A stretch of DNA of 64,000 nt from Fistulifera solaris (GCA_030295235.1 AP026134.1:124001-188000); one strand, 5' to 3'; shown: positions 1 through 12,805, counted from the first letter of the stretch. Made by a program: numbers and translations. Notes: generated by a model from the letters alone, not told the origin.

Positions 1-3000
1 CTTCGGTGGACACAATTTCCAGTTGTTGGGTTCCTTGTGTCAAAGGTGCATTCGCGTAAACGTACGTCCATTCGTCGCGTCGGGTCGTTAGGGGCAAGGT
101 ATCAATTCGTGTCAGCGACACTCCATTGGACAATAGTTCCAATCCTCCACTGCCATCCATACTCGACACTTTGAACAAAAACTCGTACGTTCCGGTCGAT
201 CCAACTTCCACTTTGTAGGACGCTGAATCGCCTTGATTCAACCAGCTGCCTTCCTCGGTCACACCCACTTGTTGCAGCAAACAGTACTCGTCGCGTCCCA
301 CACGGGATGGTTGCGTGGGGTCTACATAAATGAGAGCGGCAGTGTCACATCCCGATCCACCACCACCCAATAAGGATCCCAAAAAGGAAGGATTGCGTGT
401 GCATAGGGTCAGGTTGGTGTTGTTGGCCAGTGACATCAGAGCCAGGACTCCGTCTTCGGCTTTGAAGGTCGAATTGGTATTCGTTGTGGCATTCAACGCC
501 AAAACTTCGGCAAAAACATCGGTGGACACGGAAGGCGTTGCTGCTGCCAAATGATCCATCAGATCCTTATAAAGATCTGTCGCTGAAACGGAAAATGCGC
601 TAGCCGATGAATCTAACATCTTCCAGGTCCACCAGGACCAGCTCGTTTGTGTCTCTTCCAACTCTTCTACAGCTTCCGCATTCCAGGTGACATCGTAGGA
701 ACCCGGTTTAAAAAAAGAGAGGCACATTGTAAGACTCGCTGTAATTGGTAAAACGAACTAATTGATCGGTGAAGTTGGCCTCTCCTTCGTCTTGAAAGCC
801 AAGAACCACGTTTTGGTCGTCCATTGGCCACAATCCGGTGTGATGGCTTCCGCCACAATTCCCGTTGATGACAATCATGTGATTCTGATCGACGGCACGA
901 ATGGCATCGATGGCCTGCATATAGAATGATTTGAGCTCAGCATTGTCTTCCTCCCAGCATGTAGCGTTGGTGTCGTTGGAAAATGTCCAATTTACGGCGC
1001 TGAGAAGTTCATATCCGGCAATCCAGGGATTTTCGGAATAGCGGTAGGCCAATGCTTGCCACAAAACAAGGGCTTTGTATTGATTGTCGGGGCTTTCGAA
1101 TAAAGCAGGCCGAGAAGCGTTGTAGTCGGTGATCGACATTTCGCGGGATTGACCGCCCGGCGCCGCTTGTAAATCTAACATCACGTACACTCCTTCTTCG
1201 GAACACCACGACAGAAGGTCGTCTAGCAATTTGAACCCAGTGCCAACCCAGCTCGTCAGTCCACGAATGGGCTCGTCTTCCACCGATAGAGTGAACAGTT
1301 CGTAGTGCATTGGCACGCGGACAAGATTAAAACCGATCGATTTCATCTCTTTGATATCTTGTCGAGAAACGAAATTTGCAAGCCATCTCTGCTTAAACTT
1401 CGCATGATTGTCGCCACCAACAATACTTTTTAATTTTTGATGATATACACCTGGAGATTTCGCGAATTCGTCCGCCAGCATCATGTTGGGCTCTTGAACC
1501 ATCCATCCGCCCAGTGATATACCCTTGAATTGTACGGCGAAGCCATCTGGATCTACGACGATTTGCTCGTATGCGCGGACAAATCCAGTCGGATCCGTTT
1601 CACTCTCCGTAAATGTTGGTACTTCTTCAATCTTGAGCCACAGTAGACTCCAGCCGGGCTCTGTTGCAAGAATTTGTAAATCGAAGGAACCTCGTGGCAG
1701 GTCCACGAATCGAGTGACAGTTCTCCAAGTCATCCAGTTTCCTGTTGCGGGTAAATCATCATAGGCGGCAAATGTTTCTTGAGTCTCATAATTCATCATC
1801 TCAAAAGCACCTTCTCCCTTGGGACTCGAAATGCGCATTTTCACCGCGTATCGTCCGCTGACGGGAAGCTGCAGGGGATAAGCCACCCAGTTGCCGGCAT
1901 TCATCATTTCGACATCCATCTCGACACCTTCCTTGTAACTGTAGTCTGTTGCATCGAATGTTACTGAATAGATGTCGACTTCATTGGCAGTTAAGGTTGT
2001 AGGCACAGAAGTGGGTTTGGACGGAGAAGCATTTGATTCAGGCTCATCTTTCTTGACGGGAGCTTTCGTGGGAGGAACGGGATCCCTTTCCTTGACGGGT
2101 GCTTTTACGGGGGCATCGGGTTCCCTTTCCTTCACGGGAGGTTTAACGGGAGCTTTTGTTGGACGATCCGGTTCCTTGATGGGTGCTTTAATGGGGGCAT
2201 CGGGTTCTCTTTCCTTGACGGGAGTTTTCACGGGGGCATCACTGGGTGCCGATGTCGGCGGAGACCTTTCTGGAGTAGGCTTGGGTGCTCGGACTGGAGC
2301 CTTGGTGGGAGAATTACTAGGTGCAGATGTCGGCTTCTCGTCCTGTTGCTTCGGTGGCTTCTTTTCTCTAACAGGAGACTTTGTGGGATCACTGACTGGA
2401 CTTTTGGTGGGAACATTAATCGGTGACTTGGTAGGACTATAAGTGGGTGTTTCCGTGGGACTGTGGGTTGGTGATTGAGTCGGGGTTGCCGTAGGCGTTT
2501 TGGTTTTGGAACTTTTTTTCTTGGTGGGCGCTTTCGTGGGGGCCTCATCTTCATTCAAGTCAATAATCAACTTGAGCGAGATCCATTGCATATTCCATCC
2601 AGATTCTTTTGAGCGAATTTGTAAAGTAAATTCCCCTTTTGGTAGCTCCACCTCCTTACGGACTGTCTTCCACGTTTCATAATCTCCCGTCTCCGGTAAT
2701 TTGTCGAATTTACTGTATATTTCGTTCGTATTTTGATTGACCAATTCAAAGGCTCCATCCCCTTCTGGACTCGCAATACTGAGTTCAATTTCGTACGTTC
2801 CCGTGACCGGGAGTGCCACCAAATAAGCCACCCAATCACCATCTTCCAACCATCCCACTGTCTCGGAGCCTTCCGCCGTTTCCATTTGCATACCGCCTTC
2901 TATGGCAACGAACTGGTCCGCCGCGATTTGTGTCGAAAACCCTTCCCCTACTACTTCATCGGCGACAAATTCTCCCACCAGAGGCCCATCGATCGTATAT

Positions 3001-3101
3001 TCTCGGGTTTGAATGGATGACCGTATGAGCGGTGGCGGTAAGGATACCGCTACCGCTGTCGGCACGACGAACGCCCATCCCCACAGAAGGAGTCGTGTCA
3101 T
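1..3101 (-). CDS. Secreted CBM6 / GH5-like protein, partial at the left edge, one frame break
   Basis: Starting at the ATG at 3101 gives a clear signal peptide (MTRLLLWGWAFVV...AVA); an in-frame ATG 16 codons upstream would bury it. Order of parts: CBM6-like beta-sandwich (about residues 35-185), a long P/T/K-rich linker of PTKAPVK-type repeats (about 190-380), a second CBM6-like module (about 390-510), a GH5-like TIM barrel (about 530-800) and a third CBM6-like module that runs off the window. The barrel keeps GGWMVQEP and the fold-typical W-I-A-G-Y-E-L-L stretch, but where GH5 enzymes have the N-E-P proton donor this protein has S-A-V (codons 993-1001). The frame stops after V-P-L-F-F at an A7 run (710-716, + strand); dropping one base keeps the frame open to position 1 and reads W-S-W-W-T-W-K, as expected near the barrel end. 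No nucleophile G-E-x-G is seen there. Probably a secreted or wall-bound glucan-binding protein. Family assignment is from motifs only. Confidence 0.75.
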
Positions 3102-3811
3102 ATTTATGAGTTTATGAATCGATTGTTCCCCCTTTGCCGTTGTCGTCAATGCTGTGGTAACTTGTCGAGCGTGTTGTAGGTGTCGGAGGGATTTTCAGTG
3201 AGAAGGATGGCAAAGTATTGTTCCGACGGGAATCTGAAAAAACAAAAGAAGTGAAATGCGTTTTGTTGTTGGTTTGAAACCCATTCGAAGTCGTTTGTGC
3301 CCCGTTCCCCCGTTTTCGTCCACTTTTTTTTTTTTTCTTCGTTGTCTTCGCGAACCTCAAAGTAAATTGATTATCAAGATAAAAGTAGTAGTCATACGAA
3401 TGCGATAGGGCTTCGCACTTTTCGCACGAATTATATTTAGCAAGTGAAATGGTCTGGTGGCCAATTTTCTGTACAGACCGACAACTTCGTTGGCCCAATG
3501 CGAAATATTTTGGCACCTAAACAAAACAACAAACACGAAGGCATTCGGCATTCCATTTCTACGGTAGAATTTGGAATACGGAATTTGCAATAGCGATACT
3601 TATTAGAACGAGAAACGGGCGACTGGCGAACGCGGGGCGGATGAGTTTTGCGTTTTGCGGTTTTTGCGACCGATCGACGAAGTCGGAACCATGGAGGATG
3701 CGATGTTTTTGGATGATGATGATTCAACAACCTTCATTCTTTTGCTCGTCTTTCTGTTCCTCTTGTTCTATCTTTTTACCTTCCATGTCTATATAAACGA
3801 AATATTTCATT
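3102..3811. promoter_or_regulatory. Divergent spacer between the GH5-like gene and the dynamin-like GTPase
   Basis: About 710 bases between two divergent start codons, so it should hold both promoters and 5' leaders. A TATAAA-like stretch (ctatataaac, about 3789-3798) lies only about 15-20 bases before the GTPase start, which is closer than expected for a TATA box unless the leader is very short or the true start is further in. There is a T10-type run near 3327-3336. Short ORFs here have no recognisable content. Confidence 0.3.
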
Positions 3812-5760
3812 ATGTTGCAAGGACGGGGCTTCATTCGTTCTTCCTACAATCATTTTGCGTCCCGAAGTAGTAAAAGGCTTCGATGCTGTGCCCATCATTA
3901 TTTTGAAAACGCTCCTTCTTTCTCTTCTTCTTCATTTACATACCTACAAAACTCTCGGTGTTTTACGTCATTCGCTCCAATAGTGCAAGATACTACTACT
4001 GATGCGTCAACATCGAAACAATCCACCAACAATTTATTTCCATTACTGAACGAACACGAACGAACCTTACTGCAAGAGCAAAAGACATTACCGACCGCGC
4101 TCGAGCACTCGCACATCGTGTGGGGATTCCGATCTTGAATGATCACAATTTATTACAACAATTGGCCACGTTTTCCGTCGTCGTGGCGGGAGAATACAAT
4201 GCGGGGAAATCGTCCTTGATCAATGCCCTCCTGGGGGAACCGCGATTGCTTGAAACGGGGACATTGCCGACCACGGATACCATTGCCATTCTGTCGGCCT
4301 CTCCACCACCCGACAACTGGGATCATTCGGTACACTTTCATCATTTGCCGCACAATGCATTTTTACAAGACTTGACGTTGGTCGATACACCCGGTACGAA
4401 TGCGATTCTCACACACCATACCGCACAAACCCTGCGATTGTTGCCTTCGGCCGACTGGATTCTCTTTGTCACGTCGGCGGATCGACCCTTGTCGGAATCT
4501 GAACGACAATTATTGGAAGTCATGGCCAGAGATTACCGAAAATCCATCGTTCTCGTCATTAACAAAATGGATATTTTGGACCGGGCCGGGGGATGGCACG
4601 GAGCGGAAGAGAAGCAAAAGGTTGTGGATTTTGTGCAGACCAATGTGGCCAGTTTGCTCGGGGCGCGGCCCATGGTGATACCGGTTTCGGCCCACATTCC
4701 GAGTCAAGTCGCGGTCTTGTCCCAATTTTTGAAAGAAACACTTTCGCATCACACCAAAATACAATCGAAACTCACCAGTCCGTTGGGAGTGGCCGAAACG
4801 TGGGTGCACCAGTGTTTGACACGCGTCACCACCGAGCGCCAGGCCTTGCGCGATCATGCGGTGACACTCCAACTGGTGCAAAGTCACGTAGAAGGATGGA
4901 AGAAGGAATCGAAAAGTGAAATGGAATTGATACGTATGCGGATGGCAAGATATTTACGAACGCAACAAGGAGATCGAGCTCATTTGTTTTTGAAGCATTT
5001 AACGGTTTGGCAATTCTACAGCTTGGCCTTTCAATTGGATCCGGTGGCGTGGGATCGCACCGGTCCGCTGGCCAGTAGTAAAAGTTCGGTCAAGAGCAAC
5101 GATCCAGCCCGCGACGATTTACAGCAAATGACCTACGAAGCGGCATCGTCTTTGGCCACGAAAACTCGAGCCCAAGGCCAAGCTGTCATTGAGTTGTTGG
5201 GACATCGTGCCTCGTCGAATGCGCCATTCTCACTGGTGGGACATATTACGGCAGCATCCCGTTTCGAGGAAACACACGAGCGGATTCGAGAGCGACTTGA
5301 GCTAGTATTGCAACGAACCATTCATGAAGAAGAAAATACCAATTTTTACGGAGACTCCTTTCAACGCACACTTTCTCGCTTGGCCTTGGCATCGATCGGT
5401 TGGAATGCGTTGTCTCTTGCCGCTGGCTTGTTGTATTGCGAATGGCAGGGATTCGGAATGGCCAGTGCAAGTGTCGCCGCAGGTACCGCCGTATTGTTCA
5501 GCGGTCGCTCCCATGCAGCGCAACACTACGCTCAGATCTGGCACACCAAGGCGGACCAGTTGGAACAGGATTTGCAGGCAGTTTGGGAGGAAGAATTGGA
5601 GCGTCTGGAACGTCAAACTGTTCAAGGCATTTCTCCCTTTCAACGATTTGTGCAGGCCGAAGAAGAACGTTTAAATGAATTACAAACCGAAGCGGATAGT
5701 ATTTTACATGCTTCACAGAAACTGCGGTATCAAGTGAGCCAAGAAGCACCGAAAGAATAA
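3812..5760 (+). CDS. Dynamin-like GTPase (FZL / bacterial dynamin-like family)
   Basis: A large membrane-remodelling GTPase. It has the P-loop G-E-Y-N-A-G-K-S-S, a switch I threonine in T-T-D-T, the G3 motif D-T-P-G and the G4 motif N-K-M-D, followed by a long helical region and two hydrophobic segments near the C-terminus (around 5400-5510) that fit a membrane-insertion paddle. Architecture matches FZL, the chloroplast fuzzy-onions-like protein, and cyanobacterial dynamin-like proteins. The main frame has no ATG before the G-domain. The frame from ATG 3812 gives a basic, Ser-rich presequence and a helical stretch, and joins the main frame if one A is added to the A4 run at 4080-4083; the joined protein then runs smoothly into the motif H-R-V-G-I-P-I-L. 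The presequence looks organellar (mitochondrion or plastid), but I cannot decide which. Confidence 0.82.
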
Positions 5761-6184
5761 AGAAGGAATAGGTTGGGATAGGCACTTCGGCTTTTGCTTA
5801 CTTAATCAGTACCGGTGCGAGTTCAGGTTATATGAAGAACCATTTTTTTGTCTCTTCCTTCGTTGAAAGACAACAACAACAACAACAATAATAATAACGA
5901 TGGAACGATACCAAGTCCACAATGACAAGAGCCATCCTAATTTATGTTTCTTCCTTCTTGAAAGCGATCTACAACATGGGAAACGACTGCTTTCGAGCTG
6001 ATGCCGTTTTTGCACCGTTTTTGATTCGTGGAAACGATTGGAAACGGACCGAAAAAACGGGACTTGTCATTCTTTCGTTACCCACAAATCGTGGATGTCC
6101 ACGGAATTGAAATTCTGGGCCGTGTTGATTGATTTATTCTCACAAATCGCCACATCGTGCGCCATTCGTGTGACATACATTGCA
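5761..6184. other. Spacer with CAA/TAA simple repeat
   Basis: 3' flank of the GTPase and possible 5' flank of the next gene. It holds a short (CAA)n/(TAA)n simple repeat at about 5871-5898. An open frame continuous with the next gene runs from 6038, but no convincing protein content was seen before about 6185. Confidence 0.4.
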
Positions 6185-6742
6185 ATGACCTCGACCATGA
6201 CATTCGGTCTTTCGGAGGACACGTCCTTGACCGACGTTGACATGCTCTTTTTCTTTTCGACGCTCAACGACATTGGTCCCTTTGCCAACCTGTTGGACAA
6301 CGACGACGACGATGATGAAGTAGAAGAGTATGCCTTTTTGACCCGCGGTGTGTTGCAGCACCGCACTTTCACCATTCCTCCCCGAGACGACTCCTTGACA
6401 ACGACCGACGTCTCGGCCATGTCTATTGGGTCGACCGATTACGAAGAATACGAACGCTTGTTGGATGACGGTCGTCCCATTGCACAACCCTCTCGTGAAC
6501 GGTTTGATCCCCGCATTTGCACGATCCGTATCACGACGCAAGTCGAGGTTACGATCGCCAACAATGGTGTCGTGACGCTTTACAACGATCAGGAGGTGCT
6601 GACATTTTGTGCCGCCTTGACGGAATACGATGCCTCGTGGATCTTTTACATTTGCGCGCCAGATGAAATGGCCGTGGTGGTGACGAGTAGTACCGTCGAA
6701 GAAACCTTGCGGTATCTCTTGTCGTCGACGAATGAGTCTTGA
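6185..6742 (+). CDS. Unknown acidic protein, 185 aa
   Basis: Not recognised. The ATG at 6185 is chosen because the residues before it, in a frame open from 6038, look like translated leader; ATG 6098 is an alternative. The protein has an Asp/Glu-rich block (a D5-E-V-E-E run near residue 40) and a C-terminal half rich in beta-type residues, ending R-Y-L-L-S-S-T-N-E-S. There are no signal peptide, membrane segment or metal motifs. Codon use and an uninterrupted frame support a real gene. The 500 bases downstream (6743-7244) hold no gene that I can see. Confidence 0.5.
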   Translation: MTSTMTFGLSEDTSLTDVDMLFFFSTLNDIGPFANLLDNDDDDDEVEEYAFLTRGVLQHRTFTIPPRDDSLTTTDVSAMSIGSTDYEEYERLLDDGRPIAQPSRERFDPRICTIRITTQVEVTIANNGVVTLYNDQEVLTFCAALTEYDASWIFYICAPDEMAVVVTSSTVEETLRYLLSSTNES

Positions 6743-7244
6743 GTCTGTCCAGATATTGGGGGATAGTCAAGAGAATAGAAATAATCAAAGAACTAGATGT
6801 TAGAATGAGTTATGAGGAGCTAATACGATGTAGTTCTACCTTGACAAGTTCGTAATGCACTTTTATAGGGCTAACAGGCGCTGGATTGCTAGATCGTTAA
6901 TCGTGGTTTAACACGACTCATAATAAGTCATATACTCCTTTGCATACTACGTAAACCAGGTAAAGCAGAAGTTCTTGTTTCACACAATTGCTACAAAATA
7001 TCTATTGGTGTCGCACTACGTATTAGTTTCGCCTTTGAATGACACGCCAAGGAACACTATACAAAGTAGTACTCTAATGTAGCTCGGAGTGCCAGTAGGG
7101 CTTGAAACTGTTTTAGCACGTTTTCGTTGTTTTTTGCGGTCAACGTGAATGCTATAGAGATGCATTCTTATTTTGCAGGTTAATTAGTAATATCTTTTGA
7201 ATCTTTCATGAGCAATAATGGAATAGAATACAGCAATATCATTC

Positions 7245-10225
7245 ATGGATTCAATCATACACCAATTTTGTGCGGAGCAACGGGAATTGTTGCAACAGGA
7301 ATTGTTACAATCCGAAACATCCCAGCAGGAGCAACAAAATGTGTTGCACGGGTTACAAGTTCACGATTTATCGGTGGGATTGTACGGACGCACGATTGTT
7401 TGCCTCAGTAAGCACACACAGTTACCGGCGCATCGATTTACGACGGGAGATGAAGTTGAAATTCGTGGCAGAAATAGTACTTCGACCGTTGGTGGTGTCA
7501 TTCATCACGTCACCGAGGAAACCATTTCGGTGGCGTTGTATAATACAACAACTACTTCTAAGAAAAGCAGCACCAAAGACACGGCGAGTAATGACGATGA
7601 CGAGGAAGATGTCGTAGGATCACCCCCGTTTTCCCTTTTGCCGAAAAGTTCGATCGAAGTGCATCAAAAATTAGTGAATGCCTTACAAGAACTCGAACAG
7701 CACGGAATCGATCATCCGGTCGCGGGGACCGTCATTCAAACAGTCTTTGCACCGACGACGAATTTACCAACGAATACCACCACGCCTATACAACCAGCCA
7801 CACACTTGGACGACAGTCAACGTGAAGCAATTCAAATGGCCTTGCAACAACCTTTGGCCTTGTTGCATGGGCCACCGGGGAGTGGGAAAACCACGACGGT
7901 CGTCGAACTCATTCGGCAAGCTGTTTTGACTCACAAGTATCGTGTTTTGGTGACGGCACCGAGCCATGTGGCGGTTGATCAAATTCTGTCGCGTCTCGTC
8001 GAGAAACAACCACAACAACCCAAATTGCAAGTGGTACGATTGGGACATCCAGCACGGTTGCAAGCGGATCTCTTGCCGTACAGCCTGGAGGCTTTAGTCC
8101 AAGCGGCGGACGGCACGGAAATCGTGCAAGATGTCCGACACGAACTTCAGACATGGTTGCGACGCGTCAATCGTCCCCAAACGAAATACGCCGACAAAGT
8201 CACCGCACGAAGGGAAATGAAATTATTGCGACAAGAAATTAAACAGCGAGAACAAAAAGTGGTGCACGATTTATTCCAACGCGCGAACGTAGTGCTGACG
8301 ACTTGTGTCGGAGCCGCCAATCGTTTGCTGTCCAAGAATACCTACGATAGACCGTTCGATTTGGTTATTATTGATGAAGCGGCACAATCGTTGGAGGCGG
8401 CTTGTTGGATTCCGATATTGCGAGGATCGCGATTGGTCTTGGCGGGAGATCATTGCCAATTACCACCCACCATTCAATGTAATGATCCTCGTGTCCAACA
8501 AAAACTAGGTCATACGATGTTTGCCAGGATTATGAAACTCTACGAAACCAATCCGCAGCAAATATCACGAATGCTCAAAGTGCAATATCGGATGCATGAG
8601 ACCATTGCGAACTGGGCCAGTGAAGCCTTGTATCATGGTGAGTTGACCACGCACTCGACTGCACAAGGACGGACCTTGGCGACTCTACCCGGTGTTTCAC
8701 TGCAAGATGACGACGAAAAAGAGTTGGCGCAAATGCCTCTGTTATTGATCGATACGGCGGGTTGTGACTGCTACGAAAGCACCAATGCTGCAGGATCGCG
8801 ATTCAATTTAGGGGAAGCCCACATTGTGCAGCAACATGTACGACGACTACTGGACATGGGAGTACCGGCGTCGCAGATTGCGGTCATTACTCCATACAAT
8901 GGACAAGTCGAAGTACTGAAAAATATGGACATGGCCGTGGAAATACGGACTGTCGATGGCTTTCAAGGAGGAGAGCGGGATGCGGTAGTTTTGAGTTTAG
9001 TCCGCAGTAGTCCCCAAAAGGGATCTTCGATTGGCTTTTTGCGCGATGATCGTCGATTGAATGTGGCCGTCACTCGAGCCAAGCGGCATTGTTGTGTCGT
9101 GGCGGATTCGGAAACGGTTTCATCGAGTCCGTTTGTCAAAAATCTCATTGAATGGATTGAGCAACACGGTGAACAGCGTTCTGGTATGGATTACATGACA
9201 GATGACACAAACACTCAACTTGGTCAGGATTTGCTTGAGGCACAACTTGAATTGCAGCAATACTTACTATCTGGCGCAAGCACACAAAATGGCGACAACA
9301 AAAAGAAGGTCGTGTACACCGGTTCAGTCAACAATAAGAAGGACAAGGTGACATCCGTCGCGGAACGTAACGCTTTACTAGAAAGAGTTCGCACGTTTCA
9401 CAAGACTGGCAAGGCCGGCGATGTACTCTCACTGAGCAAAGAACTTTCCAACGGAGACCGACATGCGGTGCATGAGCTTGCCGAAGAAATAGGTCTCCTA
9501 CACATCAGTTCTGGTACCGAAGGTATCGATAGGCGGATGAATGTGTCTATTCCCTTGCCTGAATCGAATGCATCAATTCCGCTACCTGAGCCAAAAATAA
9601 ACGGTGATCTCACTTCAGCTGAACATTTGGGACAACATAATATTGATACAACTACTGTCACTGTCGATGATGTGGTTGAGACTGAGGGCATGAACCTACA
9701 AGTTCAACGACTCGTGCGTTTCACGTTTTGCAAGGAGATGACGACGACGACGAATCCGCGTCGGGGGATGAAAAGCCAATTACTCTCGTCGAAACTCAAA
9801 TAACTTTGAATCATCCACTAGGTTTGCTAGCGAAGGAGCGCGAGCAGCGAGAAAAGGATCGTAAAGCGCAGCAAAAAGCTGGTACAGTCACTGGGAACAA
9901 AACCGGCAAGAAGACGAAAAATGGAAAGAAAGTCGGGAGTTCGATTACTTCCAAGCAACGCGATAACAAGGATGATAACGCGGATGAAAATATTGAAGAT
10001 GACATGGTCTTTCTGGACGCTCAGATTAACAAAGTGCAAAACTCTCATGGTCGCACAGTAATAGGAAAAGGATCTAACTATCGTACTATCGTGAACGGGA
10101 TTCTCTTGGCAAAACCCAAACCAGTCGGAAAGAAAAGTGATCCTCGCGCTGCATCCGCGTTGCAAGCCAAGCTGAAAGAAGCCGAAAACAATCGCAAAGC
10201 GAAGGCGAAGCCGAAAAACAAGTAA
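7245..10225 (+). CDS. SF1 helicase of the SMUBP2/IGHMBP2 type
   Basis: ATP-dependent 5'-3' DNA/RNA helicase of the UPF1-like SF1B group. In order: N-terminal helices and beta-barrel (1-115, with an acidic insert), Walker A G-P-P-G-S-G-K-T-T-T (about residue 208), motif II D-E-A-A-Q, motif III G-D-H-C-Q-L-P-P, R-T-V-D-G-F-Q-G-G-E-R-D (motif V) and L-N-V-A-V-T-R-A-K (motif VI). These are the hallmark IGHMBP2/SMUBP2 motifs. After the core comes a poorly conserved region. The frame ends at 9803 but, if one T is added to the T4 run at 9726-9729, it continues as an acidic then Lys/Arg-rich tail ending at 10225. The tail frame has no start of its own, which supports one gene. Likely roles are ribosome-linked RNA remodelling or DNA repair. 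No R3H or AN1 zinc finger was recognised. Confidence 0.85.
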
Positions 10226-10320
10226 ATCAAAGATTGACTAAGGACACGGTTGCCTATTTTGTATTTACATATATTCATGGGAGAGCACCGTTCGCAAAAA
10301 TGCATCGTGCTTTTGGCCTA

Positions 10321-12107
10321 TTAGGATTCACTCTTCACTTTTGGTTGTTTCCATCGTTGCTCCAACCGATCTGCTCGACGCATCCCCCACGCCGCTACAA
10401 CGCAGGGTGCAATCAGCGCCGTGTAAATCATATTCGTGATAAAGAAATCCCCGTCGTGCCGTTGAATGGCCAATCGCGCCATGGGGATATTGAGGAACGA
10501 TGCAATTCCCGATATCATATACAACAACCCCGACATGCGTCCCACCATATCCGCCGAAAGCAAGGTGGGCAAATACGAAAATGTCACACCAAAAAGAAGG
10601 ATCGATAAAAGGAAAACAAAACAAAGCCGAGAATTTGAACATTGAGATTGGTGCTGCTCACCCGTATCACCATGGAACCCAACGACAACAAGTTAATGAA
10701 TTGAAAGGCGCCCGGATATCCAAATTTCCGCAAGGCCCAATCCACCGCCGGTGTCCCTACCAGTGACACGGGTGTGAGTAAGGTAAAAATACTCAAATAT
10801 CGGTTGTCCAGAGCGTCATCTCCCAAATGCGCCAAGAAATCGCGTGTCGTGGTCAAGGTCCATAAATTGATGCCGACTTGAATACCAAAAAAGATTAGTA
10901 ATAAAACAGTCGGATACGCCATCAACTGTTGCGTCGGCGACCGTAATGCGACCAACACGTAATCTTGTTCGGGAGGGTCAGTAGTAGCAGTAGTAGGACT
11001 AAGTGGTTTCGAAGGAATCATCGTCACCGTCATTGTCGTATGTTCCTCCGAGAAGTGGGTGTTTCCTTCGGCTCTTTCTTGTCGTTGACGACGGCTCGTT
11101 TCGGTTTCATCCATCGGTAACGATACATTCTCTTCTTCGTTTTCTTCTTCTTCTTTTTTGATTTCTTCCGGTACCGCGACATACCAAAAATACAATCCGG
11201 GTACAAATAAAAGGACAGCAATGCCCAGATACACGGCCAGAACTCCCATCAATTCCAAACCAGCATATTCCGCTAAACTCCACAAGATCCAGTAGGTCAT
11301 GGCACTGGAATCAAACAAGGCATTGAGGACGATAATGACCCGATTCCGCATTTTTCCTTGAAAATACAAGCCGGTAGGAACCATTAACAATCCTCCACAC
11401 CACGATCCCAAAGCCAACAGAATGAATCCTCCATAAATGAGATGATCCGATAAGGCGAATTTAAGTGTTATTAACAAAAGAAGAATTCCTGATATTACAA
11501 ATGTCACCAATACACCAAACGTCGGAAACGGACCGTACCGATCCAACACATATCCCCACACTGGTGCCGTGACTTGCGTAGCGGAGGCAACGAAATTGAC
11601 TTGAATCAATTTTGTGGTTTGTTGTGTCTGACATACTTCTTCTTCTTCTTGTCCTCCTCCTCCTCCTGTCGCTTCTGCCGAAGAAGAACAACCAAAGATT
11701 CCCGCTTCTTCTAACAACAATTGCATCGGTCCCCATCCAAAAATCGCACCCACAAAGAAAAATGTCGACACAACGGTCAAGGTCAACAATCCACAGCGAT
11801 GGAATTCGTCTTTTTCATCTTTATAGCAAGACTCTTTTCTTTTTCTCGTTATGGACCTACCATACCATCCACATGCGTTGTCGAATGCATAATAATATAA
11901 TGATGATGATGATGATTCTGTCTCCTTTTGTCGAAATCCCTTTATTGCCACCCTATTTTTATATGCTTCCTTCTGGTTGGGTGGAAGTTTCGGCGAGATC
12001 GCGTTGTAGTCGAACCGGTACCCATGAACGGGACGGACGACGGACCGAAATATGTTCAAGAGCTCGAAGGAGGACACGACGTGTTCGAACCTCGAGCGCC
12101 ACAACAA
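10321..12107 (-). CDS. Major-facilitator transporter, SLC43 / LAT3-like
   Basis: Polytopic membrane carrier. The first membrane segment ends in G-A-I-F-G-W-G-P-M-Q-L-L-L, and about twelve hydrophobic segments follow with a long charged cytosolic loop between TM6 and TM7 (about 11010-11180). The arrangement resembles SLC43 amino-acid facilitators and their diatom relatives. Near the end the frame stops in F-Y-R-S-F-F-L-V; adding one base to the A5 run at 10591-10595 (+ strand) gives F-Y-R-S-F-F-F-G-V-T-F-S and continues through the last TM segments to a stop at 10321. The first ~110 residues are low-complexity, and the true start could be internal or behind an intron. Substrate unknown. Confidence 0.75.
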
Positions 12108-12310
12108 AGTAAAACATCAACGAGTCGCACCTTTCTCTGCCACTGTACGACTTTTATTTTCATTACAGAGTTTCCAAAACACTGCACTCTTCGAACGAAA
12201 TCATCATCATCATAATCATCATAACGCTATATCTTAAAATTATTTCTTAATAATAGTAATAAAAGAAAGACCTTAATCCGACTTGTTGTTCGTGTTGGTT
12301 GGTGGTGATG

Positions 12311-12553
12311 TCACCGTAGGATGATGGCTCGCCGTACGCCGCACTTTTTGTATTCTTGTTCAAAGAATGACAATGACAGCAACAAACCACCCGATAAGAA
12401 GGATAAAATGAGCATATGAATGCGGGCAACATCGAAGACGGCGGCGGTGAGACAAAGGAGCAACAAGAACGCAATGACGGTTCTCACAAAGGGCAAAAGC
12501 ATAACACCACCGCCCGGTTCCAAAATCTGGCTCATGAATGAAGAAGATGTCAT
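12311..12553 (-). CDS. Pkr1-like small ER membrane protein (V-ATPase assembly)
   Basis: 80 aa with two membrane helices. It shows the family pattern: N-terminal short helix, L-E-P-G, first TM (about 22-42), conserved I-H just before the second TM (about 46-64), then an acidic/basic tail with F-F-E-Q-E. In yeast Pkr1 is an ER protein needed to assemble the V0 sector of the vacuolar proton pump; I infer the same role from pattern and size only. The ATG at 12553 is chosen because the longer frame to 12832 reads through a (CTGT)n microsatellite and has no protein-like content. Confidence 0.62.
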   Translation of the reverse strand: MTSSSFMSQILEPGGGVMLLPFVRTVIAFLLLLCLTAAVFDVARIHMLILSFLSGGLLLSLSFFEQEYKKCGVRRAIILR

Positions 12554-12758
12554 TATGTTTTTTGTTTGTTGTTTGTTGTTATTGTTGTAGAAACAAGTAG
12601 AAGAAAGGAGGAAAACGATATTGTGGGTGGTGATTGTGTGGTGCTCTTCCAAAACCGAAAGAGAGCAAAAATGAAACCAATAAAACAAAACAAGGAAAAA
12701 CAACAACGACAGACGTGGCTGGCTTGCAGCAACGGACAAAATGATGCAACGGTCCTTT

Positions 12759-12759
<1 letters not shown>

Positions 12760-12805
<46 letters not shown>

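Noticed and set aside
710-716. Programmed ribosomal frameshift (T7) in the GH5-like gene
   Set aside because: Similar breaks of both directions in unrelated housekeeping genes make assembly error the simpler reading.
1972-2442. 156-aa Gly/Ser/Thr-rich + strand frame
   Set aside because: It is the reverse shadow of the PTKAPVK linker of the GH5-like protein; the repeat explains its composition.
3655-3870. 71-aa frame with a hydrophobic stretch before the GTPase
   Set aside because: Lies in the leader of the GTPase gene and in a T-rich stretch; no family pattern or conserved start.
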